This document shows positions 23,290 to 35,728 of a stretch of DNA of 64,000 nt, piece by piece. The notes under the pieces are model-generated. The model saw only the letters and a list, made by a program, of their open reading frames with translations. It made no database searches and was not told the origin of the DNA. Origin of the DNA: Corynespora cassiicola (Eukaryota; Ascomycota; Dothideomycetes; Pleosporales; Corynesporascaceae); NCBI GenBank assembly GCA_022059125.1, contig JAEUWY010000002.1:4216001-4280000 (forward strand), in the 5' to 3' direction. The translations under genes and the position numbers were made by a program. Position 1 is the first letter of the stretch. Each line of letters starts with the position of its first letter.

Positions 23290-24961
23290 CTAGACGTGTC
23301 GGGGGTCGTGCTTGGAAATCGTGCCAGGCGGAGGCGTTACGTAGCCGCTCGTGGAACCGTTCTCGACCAGAGCGGGGGTCGTGTGGCTGCTGCTCTGTGT
23401 GCGTGATGAGGCAAGGGCCCGACGGCAGGCCTCGAAGAAGATGTCAACGAAGCGATGGACGTCCAGGTAGGAATTGTACAGCGGCGCGGGAGCAACGCGG
23501 AGGACGTTAGGCTTGCGTTCGTCCACTACAACGCCGTGGCGTTCAAGGTGCTCCAGGACCGGTTCTAGTAACCAGCTGGAAGTCAAGAGTACACTGAGCT
23601 GAGCGCCGCGCTCGAACGGATTCGAGGGCGTGATGATCTTGTAGGGAGCTTCGCCGTCTCTCCACCTCAGGAGACGCTCTTCGAGATATGCAGTCAATCG
23701 AAGGCTTCGCTGGCGGAGCGCATCCATGGTAGTCAGGGAAAAAACGTCCAAGCTCGCCATGACAGATGTCATGTCCAACGCGCTGGGGTTGCTAAGCTGG
23801 AAGCCACTAGCACCAGGTATCGGAACGAAAATGTTGTCCATGCGGAAACGGCTGCTCTTGTCGCTTCCCCACCAGCCGCTGAGGCGTGGTCGGTAGACCA
23901 ACCCAGAAGCATCGGGAGTCTCCTGGAAGCCATTGGATCCATGGGATCCATTTTCTCCCACCGAGCTTGCCTCTTTGACATGGCCATGAGTCTCATGGAC
24001 AAAGGCCCCGCCAATAACGCCCGGGCCGCCGTTCATGTACTTGTAGTTGCACCACGCTGCAAAGTCCACGTTCCAGTCGTGAAGTTTGAGCGGAACATTT
24101 CCGACTGCATGGGCAAGGTCCCACCCCACGGTCAGGCCCAGAGAGTGACAGTGCCGTGTTATTAGCTCAATGTCAAAGAGCTGGCCCGAGTAAAATTGAA
24201 TGCCGGGCAGGAGGACCAGGGCGGTTGTGGCGGCATGTTGTGATATCACGGAGAGAATGTGCTCGTTGGACAGGTAAGGGGCTGACGACGAGGGTGGCGC
24301 TATGGTGATCAGGGCGGACGAAGGGAGGTTGTGGTGCGCGAGTTGGGAGAGGGCGGCATACTGTGCCACCACTCCATTAGCTTCTGCAAGTCACGCGACG
24401 GGGACGAGAATCTCTTACATGGTCGCTGGGGAAGGCCTTTCCTTCGATGATGATCTTGTAGCGATCCTTTGTCGGGCGGTAAAAGCTCGACATGAGCAGG
24501 TGAAGGTTGGCCGTCAGCGTCTCCATGACCACGACCTCGCTGGGCAGGGCCCCGACGAGCTTCGCCGTCTGCTCCTTGACGGCATCGTCAATGTGAAGCC
24601 AGGGCGGCAAGGCGCCCTCGTAGTCTGTAAAGTGGCCAAAGACGCCCTTTGTGGCCCAGGTGTCGAGGTAGCGATTGACGTATTCGCGGGTGCGGCGGGG
24701 CTGGAGGCCCAGCGAGTTGCCGCAGAGGTATATCGAGTCGTCGTCGTCGGGCGAGCGATTGGCCCCGTTGGCCCCGTTGGTAGCAGCAGGCTGAGGCCGT
24801 GGAGCGAAACCGTACTTTTTGGACTTGAGATCGGCCTTTGTTGGGATGTAGAACTCGGCCCTGAGCTTGGAGAGAGCATCCTTGTCATCCTCGGTGCGAG
24901 CAAAGCTCTCGGAGCACAATTCGCGGTCTCCGAGGCCCGCAAAAGGGTTCGTCTTGGACAT
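23290..24961 (-). CDS. BNA5: Kynureninase
   Basis: Two exons (24961-24419, 24360-23290) give 537 residues. The PLP enzyme splits 3-hydroxykynurenine to 3-hydroxyanthranilate in de novo NAD synthesis from tryptophan. CGNSLGLQP near residue 77 and PLP-binding FPSDHYAALSQL across the intron are family marks. The catalytic Lys is in WCNYKYMNGGPG near residue 289, and the Trp/Arg region RLSGWWGSDKSSRF follows. Compared with the common 450-500 residues, it has an Asn/Gly/Ala-rich insert near residue 60, a Gly/Asn/Ser-rich insert after the catalytic loop (about 305-330), and a Ser/Thr-rich tail of about 40 residues. None touches the active-site motifs. It is divergent from ISA2, 311 bp away. Confidence 0.94.
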
Positions 24962-25272
24962 GCCCTCGACCGTGATCTGAAGTGGCGTGAGAGGAAGAGG
25001 GGTTGAGCATGGGACGACCCGGGGCCGGTCAGGAGTTTATTATTGAACGCGCCGGGATGTTTCAAGACACGCAAGCGGGGCAGCCCTGAGCCGCCCTGGA
25101 GCAGCCAAAAAGCTCGCGGGGGCGCCAGCGGTCTAGATTCTGCCGCCCTTGGCCGCCCTGGGCCGCCCGCGCATTGGTCAGCCGCTTTTTGGCTTTCACG
25201 CGCCGCCGTCATCGCATCCTCACCTGCACTTCCGCCTCCGCCGCCGCCCCTGCGCCCTCGACACACGCCGCA

Positions 25273-25929
25273 ATGGCCTCTGCCTCGTCCATGTGCACTG
25301 CGTGCTTCCGCGCTGCCCACAGGTCCGCCATCAGGTCCGCGGCCAAGCCCCCGAATCCCCTCCGCCAGTCTGCGCGGGCATACCGCATAGCTTCCGCCAC
25401 GCCCCAGCCGCTCTATCTCGACTTCCTAGCCCCGACCCCACGGCGCATTCCAAGTGCACAGCTCGCCAGAGGCTCTGTCACATCGCCATGGCAGACCCGT
25501 AGAGCGCTCGCCACGGCCGCGGAGCCCATGCCGGCACGCGCAATCCACAACCCACGAACCGCCGACGACGGCCAACCCATGCTGGTCTCGCTCTCCCCGC
25601 GGGCAGCATCGCGTCTCTCCAACATAAGCGCTAGCGACAAGAATCCGGACCTTGCCCTCCGCATTACCGTCGAGAGCGGCGGCTGCCACGGCTTCCAATA
25701 CCTAATGGACCTGACCGATTTGTCCAAGTCGCCGCCCACAGAGGAAGACACTGTCTTCGAAGGGGACAAGGGTGCCAAGGTCGTCATCGACGAAGCAAGC
25801 CTGGAGCTGTTGAATGGGAGCACCGTAGACTACACCATGGAGCTGATTGGAAGTCAGTTCAAGGTCACGGGCATCCCGGGCGCCACGAGTAGCTGTGGAT
25901 GCGGCACGAGCTTTGATATCAAATTGTAA
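25273..25929 (+). CDS. ISA2: Mitochondrial iron-sulfur assembly protein, A-type (ISCA2/Isa2)
   Basis: A single exon encodes 218 residues. The first 100 or so are rich in Arg, Ala and Ser with almost no acids, as expected for a mitochondrial presequence; the rest is an A-type iron-sulfur carrier. The first conserved Cys is in SGGCHGFQY near residue 136, and the C-terminal pair is in SSCGCGTSFDI near 209. With Isa1 and Iba57 this protein matures [4Fe-4S] clusters for aconitase and lipoate synthase. I chose ATG 25273. The open frame extends upstream without another ATG. The presequence is long for the family, so an internal start cannot be excluded. Confidence 0.92.
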   Translation: MASASSMCTACFRAAHRSAIRSAAKPPNPLRQSARAYRIASATPQPLYLDFLAPTPRRIPSAQLARGSVTSPWQTRRALATAAEPMPARAIHNPRTADDGQPMLVSLSPRAASRLSNISASDKNPDLALRITVESGGCHGFQYLMDLTDLSKSPPTEEDTVFEGDKGAKVVIDEASLELLNGSTVDYTMELIGSQFKVTGIPGATSSCGCGTSFDIKL

Positions 25930-26064
25930 GAGTCGAGTTGAGCATGCCTTTGTAACACTATTATTACGACTAGTCTTCAGTCCAACATGACATTAGATGG
26001 TTACGATTGAGGGGAGATTCAACTTTTGAAATCGCCTCGTGTAGATATTACTTAATGCCACCGC

Positions 26065-27072
26065 TCAACTGCTTGGTGGCGACCACCTACTCAATGCTCC
26101 AAAATCTCTAATGACCTCAATCTCCTCTCCGCTATTTCCGCCAGCCTGTGATGATGGTACCCAGGCAATCATCTGTCCGTCCGCAATGTCGTACTTTCGC
26201 TCCCTATCGAGCAATAGTGCATTCCATCCTGCCCCTTTCGCGCCATAGTAGTCATGCTTGAGAGAATCACCGACGTAGAGCTTCTCGAAATCGTCAACGT
26301 CTGGTGTTCCTTCCGCGCCTGCTCCGCTGGCCGCCAGGGTCTCCCTTAGCATCCCAACCGCCGCGTCAAACACGCGTGAATCCGGCTTCTCGAGGCCCAC
26401 GTCGTAGCTGAGTACGACAAAGCTAATGTCCTCTTCCAGGTTGGCTTGAGCGCTCCGCTGAACCGATGTGCCGATTCTCCGGGGACCAACTTTCAGCCCA
26501 AAAGATTCCAAGATGCTCGGCACTCTGTCGTCCGAGTTCGTAATGATGCCGACTACAGTCTTGTCCCATTTCCAGGGAGAGTTGGTTGACTGCTGCTTGG
26601 CTTTGCTCTGCAGCATCTGAAAGAGGGGTATCACATCCGGGAACATGTAGTATCCATCTCTTGTGGAGAATCGAGTCAAAAGCTCATCAACTAGCTCTTG
26701 CGGTACCTGCTGGTTTGGCTTCAAAAATGGTTCAAAGGTATTCCGGATCAACTGGCTTCTGTTAGTCATGTGCCTTCGCAGCGCCGTCAGCTGGGATATA
26801 CTCACATTTCCCCACCATTTCTCAGCACCGAGGCCAGTCGCCTTTCCATAGTTGGAGTTTTGCTTCGACTCCTTTTTGAAGGCCCGGCCAAATGCTTCTT
26901 TCACGCGCGAGACATCTTCGAGGCCCTTGTCACCAGAGCAATCAATGCCATAACCCCACGCTGCCTTGCTATATACTTTGGGGACAGGTGAGCTCGGCTG
27001 GTACAGCGTTCCAAATGCATCGAATGCAAGAAGCAAGTTCTTCTTTCGCGCGACTATCCTTGTTGGTTGCAT
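26065..27072 (-). CDS. HAD-superfamily hydrolase (HDHD3-like)
   Basis: Two exons (27072-26806, 26751-26065) give 317 residues. The N-terminal motif I is FDAFGTLYQP near residue 17, where the first Asp would be the nucleophile. The usual second Asp of DxD is replaced by Phe-Gly (DAFGT), as in the HDHD3 and haloacid dehalogenase branch. Motif II is ITNSDDR in the middle. The Lys of motif III is in GLEKPDSRVF, and motif IV is YVGDSLKHDYYGAKGAG. The 54-nt intron (26805-26752) has GTGAGT, CTAAC and CAG. Its length is a multiple of three with no stop, so a retained form would add 18 residues. The spliced protein (WWGNLIRNTFEPF) fits the family better. Physiological substrate unknown. It diverges from DPM1, 162 bp away. 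Confidence 0.88.
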   Translation of the reverse strand: MQPTRIVARKKNLLLAFDAFGTLYQPSSPVPKVYSKAAWGYGIDCSGDKGLEDVSRVKEAFGRAFKKESKQNSNYGKATGLGAEKWWGNVSISQLTALRRHMTNRSQLIRNTFEPFLKPNQQVPQELVDELLTRFSTRDGYYMFPDVIPLFQMLQSKAKQQSTNSPWKWDKTVVGIITNSDDRVPSILESFGLKVGPRRIGTSVQRSAQANLEEDISFVVLSYDVGLEKPDSRVFDAAVGMLRETLAASGAGAEGTPDVDDFEKLYVGDSLKHDYYGAKGAGWNALLLDRERKYDIADGQMIAWVPSSQAGGNSGEEIEVIRDFGALSRWSPPSS

Positions 27073-27129
27073 GATTGATGCGGACTGGTTCCAGGAGGTG
27101 CGGTCGTGATGTTCCCCAAAACGGACTAG

Positions 27130-28017
<888 letters not shown>

Positions 28018-28179
28018 GAAAATCTACACTTTGCATGGCGTTGGCGTTGGTTGGGATATAGGGGGTCAACGGGGGAGACGGCTTCTGCACCAGATATCCA
28101 CGGCAGGTAGGCTGCGCTGTTCACAAATGTACTCTACTTTACATTCTGACGGCTTCGGACAAGCCTTTGTCTCTTTTGT

Positions 28180-29917
28180 CTACACCTTTTCTCTCTCCGA
28201 TATCCGCATCCACATTTGATCCTGCATGAACAGGTTGAAGTTTTGGCTCCGCCATGGTGTGCCCGGGTTGATAGACTCGAAGTCGAACTGCCGTAACAGC
28301 TATTTTGTGTTAATATCCACGGCCACAACCTAAACGGTTTCTTTACTTACCTCGACAAACACCTTGTTCAGCTCGATAAGCGCCACTGTCTTTCCCAGAC
28401 ATACCCACCTACCGTAACCGAACACTAACTCCACAGTATGTTCCATCTTCGTGTACCGTTCTTCATCGGCTTCGATCCAGCGCTCCGGACGGAACACCTC
28501 GACATCCTCTCCAAACATTGGGTCCCGCATCATGGCCCACAAGCTCAACCCGACCTTGGTACCGCCTGGAACAAATTGTTCCTCGATTGTATCGCCCTGG
28601 GGAGGAACTTCCTTCATCACCAGCCCCGTAAAAGGCGGATGGATTCTCAGTCCTTCCTTGATGACTGCCTGAAGATACGGCAGCTTCTTGGCCTGGGCAT
28701 TCGAAATAGGATGCGAAATACGTCCCTCGCTCTTGGCCTCATCAATCTCCTTGCGCAATTTGGTCATGGCACGGTGATTGCTCGCGAGATAGAGCATCGT
28801 AGCCCGAATCGCCGTGGCCGTAGTATCCGACCCCGCAACAATCTGCAGCAAAACCTCGGCCTGAATCTGCCTCTTCGGAATCCCATTCCTCACAAACGCC
28901 CCCAGCATATCCGCCTTGACCTTTGCGTCCGGGCCAAACCTCTCCGCGACAACCTTCTCCGCAACACTGCATTCGTCAGCCGAGTGAGTTTCCCAAGCAG
29001 CCAAAAAGGGGGGCGGGAGGGAGTGTACGCATACATACCCCATCAACTTCCCAATACCCTTCTTATCCCCCGGCCCAGGCCCAAAATTCCTCCTCACCCA
29101 TCCCCGATTAATAAACCGCTGCGCAGCCGGCACAACCGCAAACAGCGTAATCCACCCCACCACCTCCTCCGACGTCCGTATATACTCATGCACATCCTGA
29201 TCCCCCTCGATGAACCCAAACGCCTCCCCATACGCGACCTTTGTGATGATGTCCAGCGTCAAAAAGTGCGCCATGCGGCCCACGTCCGCGGGCCGCACTG
29301 CATCCCCCGCGCTGAGGTACTTGCGGCGGATCAGGGCCACGAGCGCGCCGATGCACGCGTCGATGTCGGGCTCCAGGAAGGGGTTCTCTTTGCCCGAGTA
29401 GCCGAGGGACATTTTGGCGCGGCGCGCGTCGTGCACCGAGATGCTGCGTTCGGAGAGGAGGTTATCGATGTAGGGGTCCAGGCGCATGGCGTCGTACCAC
29501 TCGCTGCGGAGGTAGGGGCTCCGGGCGGAGGACATTTTGCGGATTGTGGAGGGGGAGGAGGTGATGAGGTCGTTGGGGCCGACGCGGGCGAGGGAGCCTG
29601 TAAGGTGTAGGTCAGTGGGGTAGCGTGATGGAGGGTGTTTATGGGGATTGATGGGATGGGGAGAAGAGGAGGGATGGTGGGTGGGCGTAGCGAGAAGGGA
29701 GGGTACCGTAGCGACGCGTTACGTCGGTGTAGATAAGGTTCATTTTCCCGCTCCATGCTGTCTTTGCCATGAAGGCGTAGGAGAATTTTCCCAGGAAGGG
29801 GCCGGGGAAGTGGCGGAGGCGGTACCATGTCAAAGTGCGGGTCGTGACAAAGTAGATTAGGAAGAGGAGGGGAGTGTAAGGGAGGAAGGTGAGCGCTTTG
29901 GAAACTAGAGTGGCCAT
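28180..29917 (-). CDS. Cytochrome P450 monooxygenase
   Basis: Four exons (29917-29707, 29597-29039, 28966-28351, 28299-28180) give 501 residues. A membrane anchor (residues 8-25, Leu/Phe/Tyr-rich) is followed by a Pro-rich hinge (RHFPGPFLGK). The I-helix oxygen-binding motif AGSDTTAT is near residue 285, ExxR (EGLRIHPP) near 345, PERW near 408, and the heme loop FGYGRWVCLGKTVA with the Cys ligand near 442. The heme loop followed by LIELNKVFVE resembles the pisatin-demethylase and benzoate-hydroxylase-like fungal groups, but substrate cannot be read from sequence. No other secondary-metabolism genes adjoin it, so I do not infer a cluster. It converges with DPM1 with only 162 bp between stops. 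Confidence 0.93.
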
Positions 29918-31745
29918 TATTCGATTCTTCAGTTTATTCTTCGTACTGGAATCTGAGCAAAAGCAAGGTCGGAGAGGTTTCAAGCTCTGGGGAGGGGCCG
30001 TCTCCGCATTGCATATATATATATATATATTATTGATACCCGCCGCCGGGGTTCATCTTGCACACGACATATCCACAAGGCTGTGGGGCCAAGCCATACA
30101 GCTTCCTGAATGAGATATCGCACGACCTAAAGAATCCATTTATTGCGTTTAGTGCAATCCAAGGCGTCTAGGCCGCCCCAGGTTCGTGGTTCGTTGATCG
30201 CAGCATCAGCATCCAAGGTTACTAAGCCTCTTATCCGCACCTCCTGGTCATCGGACCAGGCTGTCCTACATGTAGATACCACTGAGGTTAATATCGATGA
30301 CAACATTGACGTGCATCGTTCGTATAAGAAGCAGTTCTGAGCTTAGTATCGCCATGCTCTGATTGGTCCCCACTGTGGGGAAGCTCGTTTTTATCCCTGG
30401 AGCCTTGATATGCACAGCAGCATTAGTGGCGCTTCAATTGGTGGTCCTTCGAGTTTTCTGCATAATCGTATTCTAGAGAGACACAGAACGTGCAATTGTA
30501 TGTAGCAGCCTTGTACCCCGCGAAGAGGGGGTGCAGGAGGGCAGGTGAGTAAGCAGTGTATGTAGTGATCGACCTTGTTCTCTAGGGCGGGCGTGAGACG
30601 GGAAAAGCGGGTGGGGAGCGGATCCTATGCGTTGGATAACACATGTATTTTTTTCGTCTCCGGAAATAATAGAGAGGTGTCGGGTGCTGATGCTGATGCT
30701 GAGGATTTGTAAGTATTACAGGGCGCCGGTGTGGTCAAGTGAGAGACTAGAAAGGTGAAATAGTTTACCACCACTTTAGACAATCATAAGTCACAGAATC
30801 TCAAAGTATCATTAGATCACTATCTATAAAAGGACCAATGGGCTGGAGAGCCTTTACACGTATAGCTCTGGAGGGGATGTTCGTGATGGTGTTTTTTTTT
30901 TTGCCAAGCGACAGAACCGTGGCTTCGCATGTATAAAGCCTAAGCTACGAACTCAAACCATGTGCAACTATTGCTGCTCTTCTTAAAATTTACAGATGAT
31001 CGTTATTTTATTTTCTTGTTCCACATTGTCTTTTGTCAGCTAACTTTCAGCGCCTCAGGCTTGCAATTATATAGCACCAGTTACCCAGAACTCTACTTCT
31101 TTTTCTTTACTGACACCGGTCTTTGCGACTGCGTACTAGGAATACCTAACATCAATTGTGACTGAAAGATTCCTATTAATATACCTTTCTAGTATCACGT
31201 GCATATCAACACAGGTTCTCCAGTCTAGCAGGTATTAGGATCTCAATAACTTCTGCCCTATCAAGAATGTGCCATGTCTGCTACCAATGCGATACAAAGA
31301 TATTGAGAATTATGCAATGATGTCCCAACAGAAAAGACTGTAATTCATATAGACATGCATTATCTGAAACGGCAGCAGCAAATTGCGGGGCAGTCTTGTC
31401 AGCGCAAGGAGGCTTAGTTTGTAGATAATGCTCGGCATGCCAACTACTCGGCCACTTAAGGCCCCGGTAGGATCTCGAGCTGCGCACAATACGTCCTGAA
31501 ATAAGCGACTCTCATTAATTAACGGAACCCAGAAACCTCGAGGCTGCGCGTGCTTTATGTGTGAATGCAAGATGGACAAGGAATTAAATGAACAGACACG
31601 CACAATCGCACCACTAGATCCTATAAGCGCGCAAACCAACTCACCGCTAATTTCCGACGCAATCCAAAAAGTACAAAATGGAGACAATCTTCTGCCAACC
31701 ATTATACACACTTTACATATCACAAAGAACAAGCTTGTGTCGAAA
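29918..31745. other. Long intergenic region, no gene seen
   Basis: About 1.8 kb between divergent starts of the P450 and a secreted DJ-1-like gene. It is A+T-rich in the second half, with an (AT)9 run at 30013-30030 and a GCTGAT repeat near 30688. No frame of length or composition suggests a protein. Confidence 0.5.
30013..30030. repeat. (AT)9 dinucleotide repeat
   Basis: Perfect AT microsatellite of nine units in the P450 promoter region. Confidence 0.85.
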
Positions 31746-32716
31746 ATGAAGTTGGTTTTTCTCTCGTTACTAGGCGTCGCGGGGCTCGCCAAAATCGTGG
31801 GCGGGGCTAACGGGCCGGATGAAGAACGCCATAGCTTCAACGCCGCAAGGGACATCTCAATCGGATATGTAAGTTTAAGATATGGTCATGAGTTTTCAAA
31901 TTAAATGAACTATCTAGGTTGTCTTCAACGGCTACGCACCATTGGACCTGTGGGGTCCTCTTCAGATACTAACCACGGTCAGTTTATCCCTGTTTAGTTG
32001 TCAACAGGAACTAATCTCTGTACCAGCTCTCCGCAGACTACAACATGACGCTGTCGATCATCTCGAAAGAAGCGGGGCCTGTCAGCTCCTCATCTCCACC
32101 TCACCGGATGCCAAATGGAGAGATGATGTCGACCGACCATGTCATCAATTCTACTATGCTTGCGACCCACACGCCTGAGACTGCACCGCCTTTGAATCTT
32201 CTCATGATCCCTGGTGGTCTCGGAAACCGCAACATGGGGAATGACACGTGGATCGAGGATTTTGCCCGCGCGCGCTTCAACAGCACAGACTATGTCGCAA
32301 GTGTGTGCACTGGAGCGATGAGCCTCGCCAAGGCGGGAGTACTAGACGGAAGAAGAGCAACGACAAACAAGCGGGCTTGGAGTGAAGTGGTGCAGCATGG
32401 AAATAACGTGACTTGGGTTCCTAACGCAAGATGGACTCATGATGGCAAGGTTTGGACGAGCTCGGGTGTGGCGGCGGGGATGGACATGACGTATGCCCTG
32501 TTGAGTTGGATGTATGGGTCTGAAAAGGTCAATTCAACGATGAATTTGATCGAGCTGGCGCCGCATACTGATGAACATTGGGATCCATACGCCGTTGTGC
32601 ATAAAGTATGTCTTGTTATTCATATCTCCAGCAGAGACTGATCATTTGAATAGGTACCAGGTGCTGATACCACACGCCCAATGAAAGATCTTGTGGGTCC
32701 AGTTGGGTATGACTGA
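31746..32716 (+). CDS. Secreted DJ-1/PfpI-family protein
   Basis: Four exons (31746-31868, 31918-31977, 32027-32605, 32654-32716) give 274 residues. The start codon opens a signal peptide: MKLVFLSLLGVAGLAKIVGG. The DJ-1/PfpI fold follows, with VVFNGYAPLDLWGP near residue 43, LMIPGGLGNRNM near residue 122, and the nucleophile elbow ASVCTGAMSLAKAG near 153 with the reactive Cys. NKRAW downstream is typical of the ThiJ and isonitrile-hydratase-like branch. Several N-glycosylation sequons (NST, NVT) and the signal suggest secretion. Members act as hydratases, glyoxalase-like enzymes or redox chaperones, and I cannot choose between these. The neighbourhood is A+T-rich and holds a damaged beta-lactamase-family gene. 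Confidence 0.85.
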
Positions 32717-33172
32717 ATCCATACAGGGAACATTGAGTATGGGATTATCTTTCACTATTTACAAAATACATGAATGGTTTGAAAAACACACCACAAAATC
32801 GAGGTTTTATCTTCCTGCCTGAGTGAGAAAGCAAAACATGAACATGATGTGGTATCCAGGGTACCCATGCAAGTGCTCTGAAATTACTATACCAAAGCAA
32901 TTATTCGGGCTGTGGATTTGGCATACTTTCAAAACTCTCGATGTGCAGAATATTCCTGTGAGATTCACCTTTAGTTTGGAGCTTGCCAGGTTCGTTGCAA
33001 ACAGAGAAGCAGTAATAATCATTGTTGATTCTGGTTCTAGCAGAGCATGAAACAAACATGGGCGAATTTACATGAAATATGGTGCTACCTGAAGACAATG
33101 TCCGAATTGTCTACATTCCATTCGATAGCAACCACATTTCCATCACCTTGTCGCTTGAACGATATGAGAAAA
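32717..33172. other. Intergenic region between convergent genes
   Basis: About 450 bp of A+T-rich DNA with no supported gene or motif. Confidence 0.5.
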
Positions 33173-34911
33173 TTACGATACGAGTTGTAGGGCCCGTATC
33201 CCTTTTTTTGCATAGTCGTCGTACGAAGCTGGGGCAAACTCCCAAACATCATAGTGGTAATGAGAGAGAATGTTCCTTTGCAAAGCTTTACCATTCACTT
33301 CCAAAATCAACTTAGAGCTATCCTCGATGTGTTTTGTAACTTTTACCGTAAATTGGTCGTATCCGGAAAGTCGATATACTCCATAGTAGTCCGGACGGCG
33401 TCTGTCATGTGGACTCGCAAGACGATATCTTTGCAATGGTCCCTGAATATTCTCTTCGAACCACTGATTAAAAATTTCCTGCATTTTTTGGCTTCGGATA
33501 CGAAGTCCACTGTAGGTTGGAATTCAAACATAGTCTGAAGGATATCTTGAGCTATCCAGTCTGTGGCGTCGCCTAATCCTCGTGCGTTTGAAAGTACAAC
33601 AACTGCTGATGTAGATTCTGGCACCATGTAAATGGCAGTAGTAGCGCCATTGAAGATACCTTTGTGCGAATACACTGTACGGGAAGGTGATTCCGCTCCC
33701 ATCAGTGGGGAACCTATGAAATCTCGATTTGCCGATATAATCCCCAGTGTAGCTGGCGTAGATTGTCGTACGATTCCTAGGGCGTAATTTATTTCACCCT
33801 TAAATTTGAGATCTACGATAATGACAGGTTCGAGTATCTTCGAGATGGTTGTATCTTCAGAAACGGAGACACTACCGTAGTCATGCGTAGGCTTTTGTTC
33901 ATGATATACGCCATGAGCGGAAGATAAACTATTGCTCTGATACGTTTCAGTGCCATGTAGCTATCTAGCAAGATTTGGAAAGTATCATACCATCATCAAG
34001 GCTTGTGACCAAGTCAATAAGTCATTGACCGTACTTCGGGCTCCTCCCGCTGCTCCGTTTACAGACTTTCCATTCAGTCTTGCAGGAGGTACTTCAACCG
34101 AGCTGTCATTGAAAAGTACAATATACGTTCGCGCAACGTTTTCGTCTGTGAAATGGGTATCCCTGTCAGATGTGGTTCTCTTCGTATTCAGCGGTTTGAA
34201 CAGGCGCTCCTCCAGATATTGCGACCACGGCTGCCCTGCAACCCGATCTATGGCGCTGGCAACGATCGAATAACCGAAATTGGAATACGACCACGTCGTG
34301 CGAAAGTCTGATACAGTGGGTAGGGCATTCGCAAATCCAACCACGTCCGGGGGCTCAATTGTGAGTTCACCGTCGAGCCCTTGAACAATAGCATCTAGGC
34401 TGGAAAGACCGCTTCGGTGCGAGAGAAAGTCACGTATAGTGACCCGTTGACCAAGCATGGGATCTGCTGCGTTTGCGAATGTGGGAAGGATCGAAGAGAT
34501 TCGCGTGTCCCAACTAATCTTCTTCTCTGCGACAAGGCTCGATATTGAAGCTGAGAAGAGTTGCTTGGTCAAGGACGTGATGTAGTATATGGTATTCTCG
34601 TCCGGCGGTGCGCTCTGCTGCACGTCCTTGCGACCCAAGTTGTGAAAAAAAAAAATCTCCATGATGCAATACTCCGATGGATATCGCTGGCTGGTTCGAG
34701 ATAGATTGGAGCTCGGCGAACACTGGGACTCGATTCTGGAGCCTGGAAGCGAGCTCCTCGATGTGAGAAGCCTGGAATCACTGTCATTGATTCATTTGTT
34801 TTGTATCGGCTAGGTATATACCATGTGTCGGCGGGGTACAGAGAAGCAGTTGGTAGGCGTAAAGAATGAGTATGAAAACAATGATGTGTCTTCAAAGATC
34901 CCCACTATCAT
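33173..34911 (-). pseudogene. Beta-lactamase/penicillin-binding-family serine hydrolase, two frameshifts
   Basis: The locus reads as a class C beta-lactamase-like hydrolase if two single-base homopolymer differences are ignored. Exon 1 (34911 to about 34838) is joined by an intron to a second exon from 34771. SIGVLHHGDF is followed by a run of eleven T (coding strand, about 34645-34655) that shifts frame. Then come the catalytic TSLTKQ (SxxK) and YSNFGY (YxN). An intron of about 55 nt follows ALMM. YSHKGIFNGA takes the place of the third motif (KTG/HxG). In the C-terminal region a run of six A (33484-33489) shifts frame again. The C-terminal domain then reads to a stop at 33173. Motifs are intact, so either the gene died recently or the assembly miscounts homopolymers. 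The first exon is the least certain part. Confidence 0.7.
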
Positions 34912-35728
34912 AAGCAGACGCTTTTCCGATATTGAATGCTTCAAGTTGTTGGCAACAAAATCGTTAGTGAAAAGGTGGGCGCCCAACTAACCCTGACAAT
35001 GCGGCCGTGCGGCTGGATTGGAGTCGTTTTGACCAATCCAAGTGTTCGATCATTTATCTATCTGTGTACGTACGTTACACAAAATCAGTGCTCCGTGCAT
35101 CTGGGTGGGTGCCCCACCCAAACTTATCAAAATTGCCTCACGACCGAGTTTGGTGTGTGAGGCATGTATTTCAGACTTTAGAAACCCATATCTACTCCGA
35201 GTACCAGCACTAAGAGACAATTGTCAAATTGCCTCCAGCATACCCCAAACGCCACTCATACTTGCTTTACTACTGACCCGAACCTCCGCTGTTTATTTGA
35301 ACACCTGGAAGCCGAGATTCCATAGAGAAATAGAAGCAAATAGGCCAGCCATACGCAACTGTGATGTGTAATCGAGGCCGCCGCTCAGATTCCGGGAAGA
35401 TATTTTGTGACGCTGTAAAGTTTATTATAACCCACAGCCCTAAAGGTTTATCAGTGAGTCATAACAAAGAAAGAAGTGGCAAGGTATAGGAGGCTTTGTA
35501 AGTACCCTGTAATAAAGGAGTCTAGGAAAAATGGCTAACTTGGAGCGTGACTGTTTCAAAGCTCGCACTCATCGACTCAGTAAATGTAATGTCCACCAAA
35601 GCTTAGCTTCAAGCATCCTTTACTTACTCTTCTCCATCACCTAAAACATTATTTATCACACTGCTATCCTGTACTAAAGAAGACACACATTCACAACAAC
35701 AACAATACGGAAACAAATCAAACAGAAG
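34912..35728. other. Intergenic region, no gene seen
   Basis: Shared upstream region of the damaged hydrolase and a small orphan gene. The last 60 bp before 35729 are rich in CA and AA, typical of a fungal leader. No other feature supported. Confidence 0.5.

Noticed and set aside
28180..32716. A secondary-metabolite cluster around the P450.
   Set aside because: No polyketide synthase, peptide synthetase, terpene cyclase or cluster regulator is nearby; neighbours are DPM1 and a secreted DJ-1-like gene.
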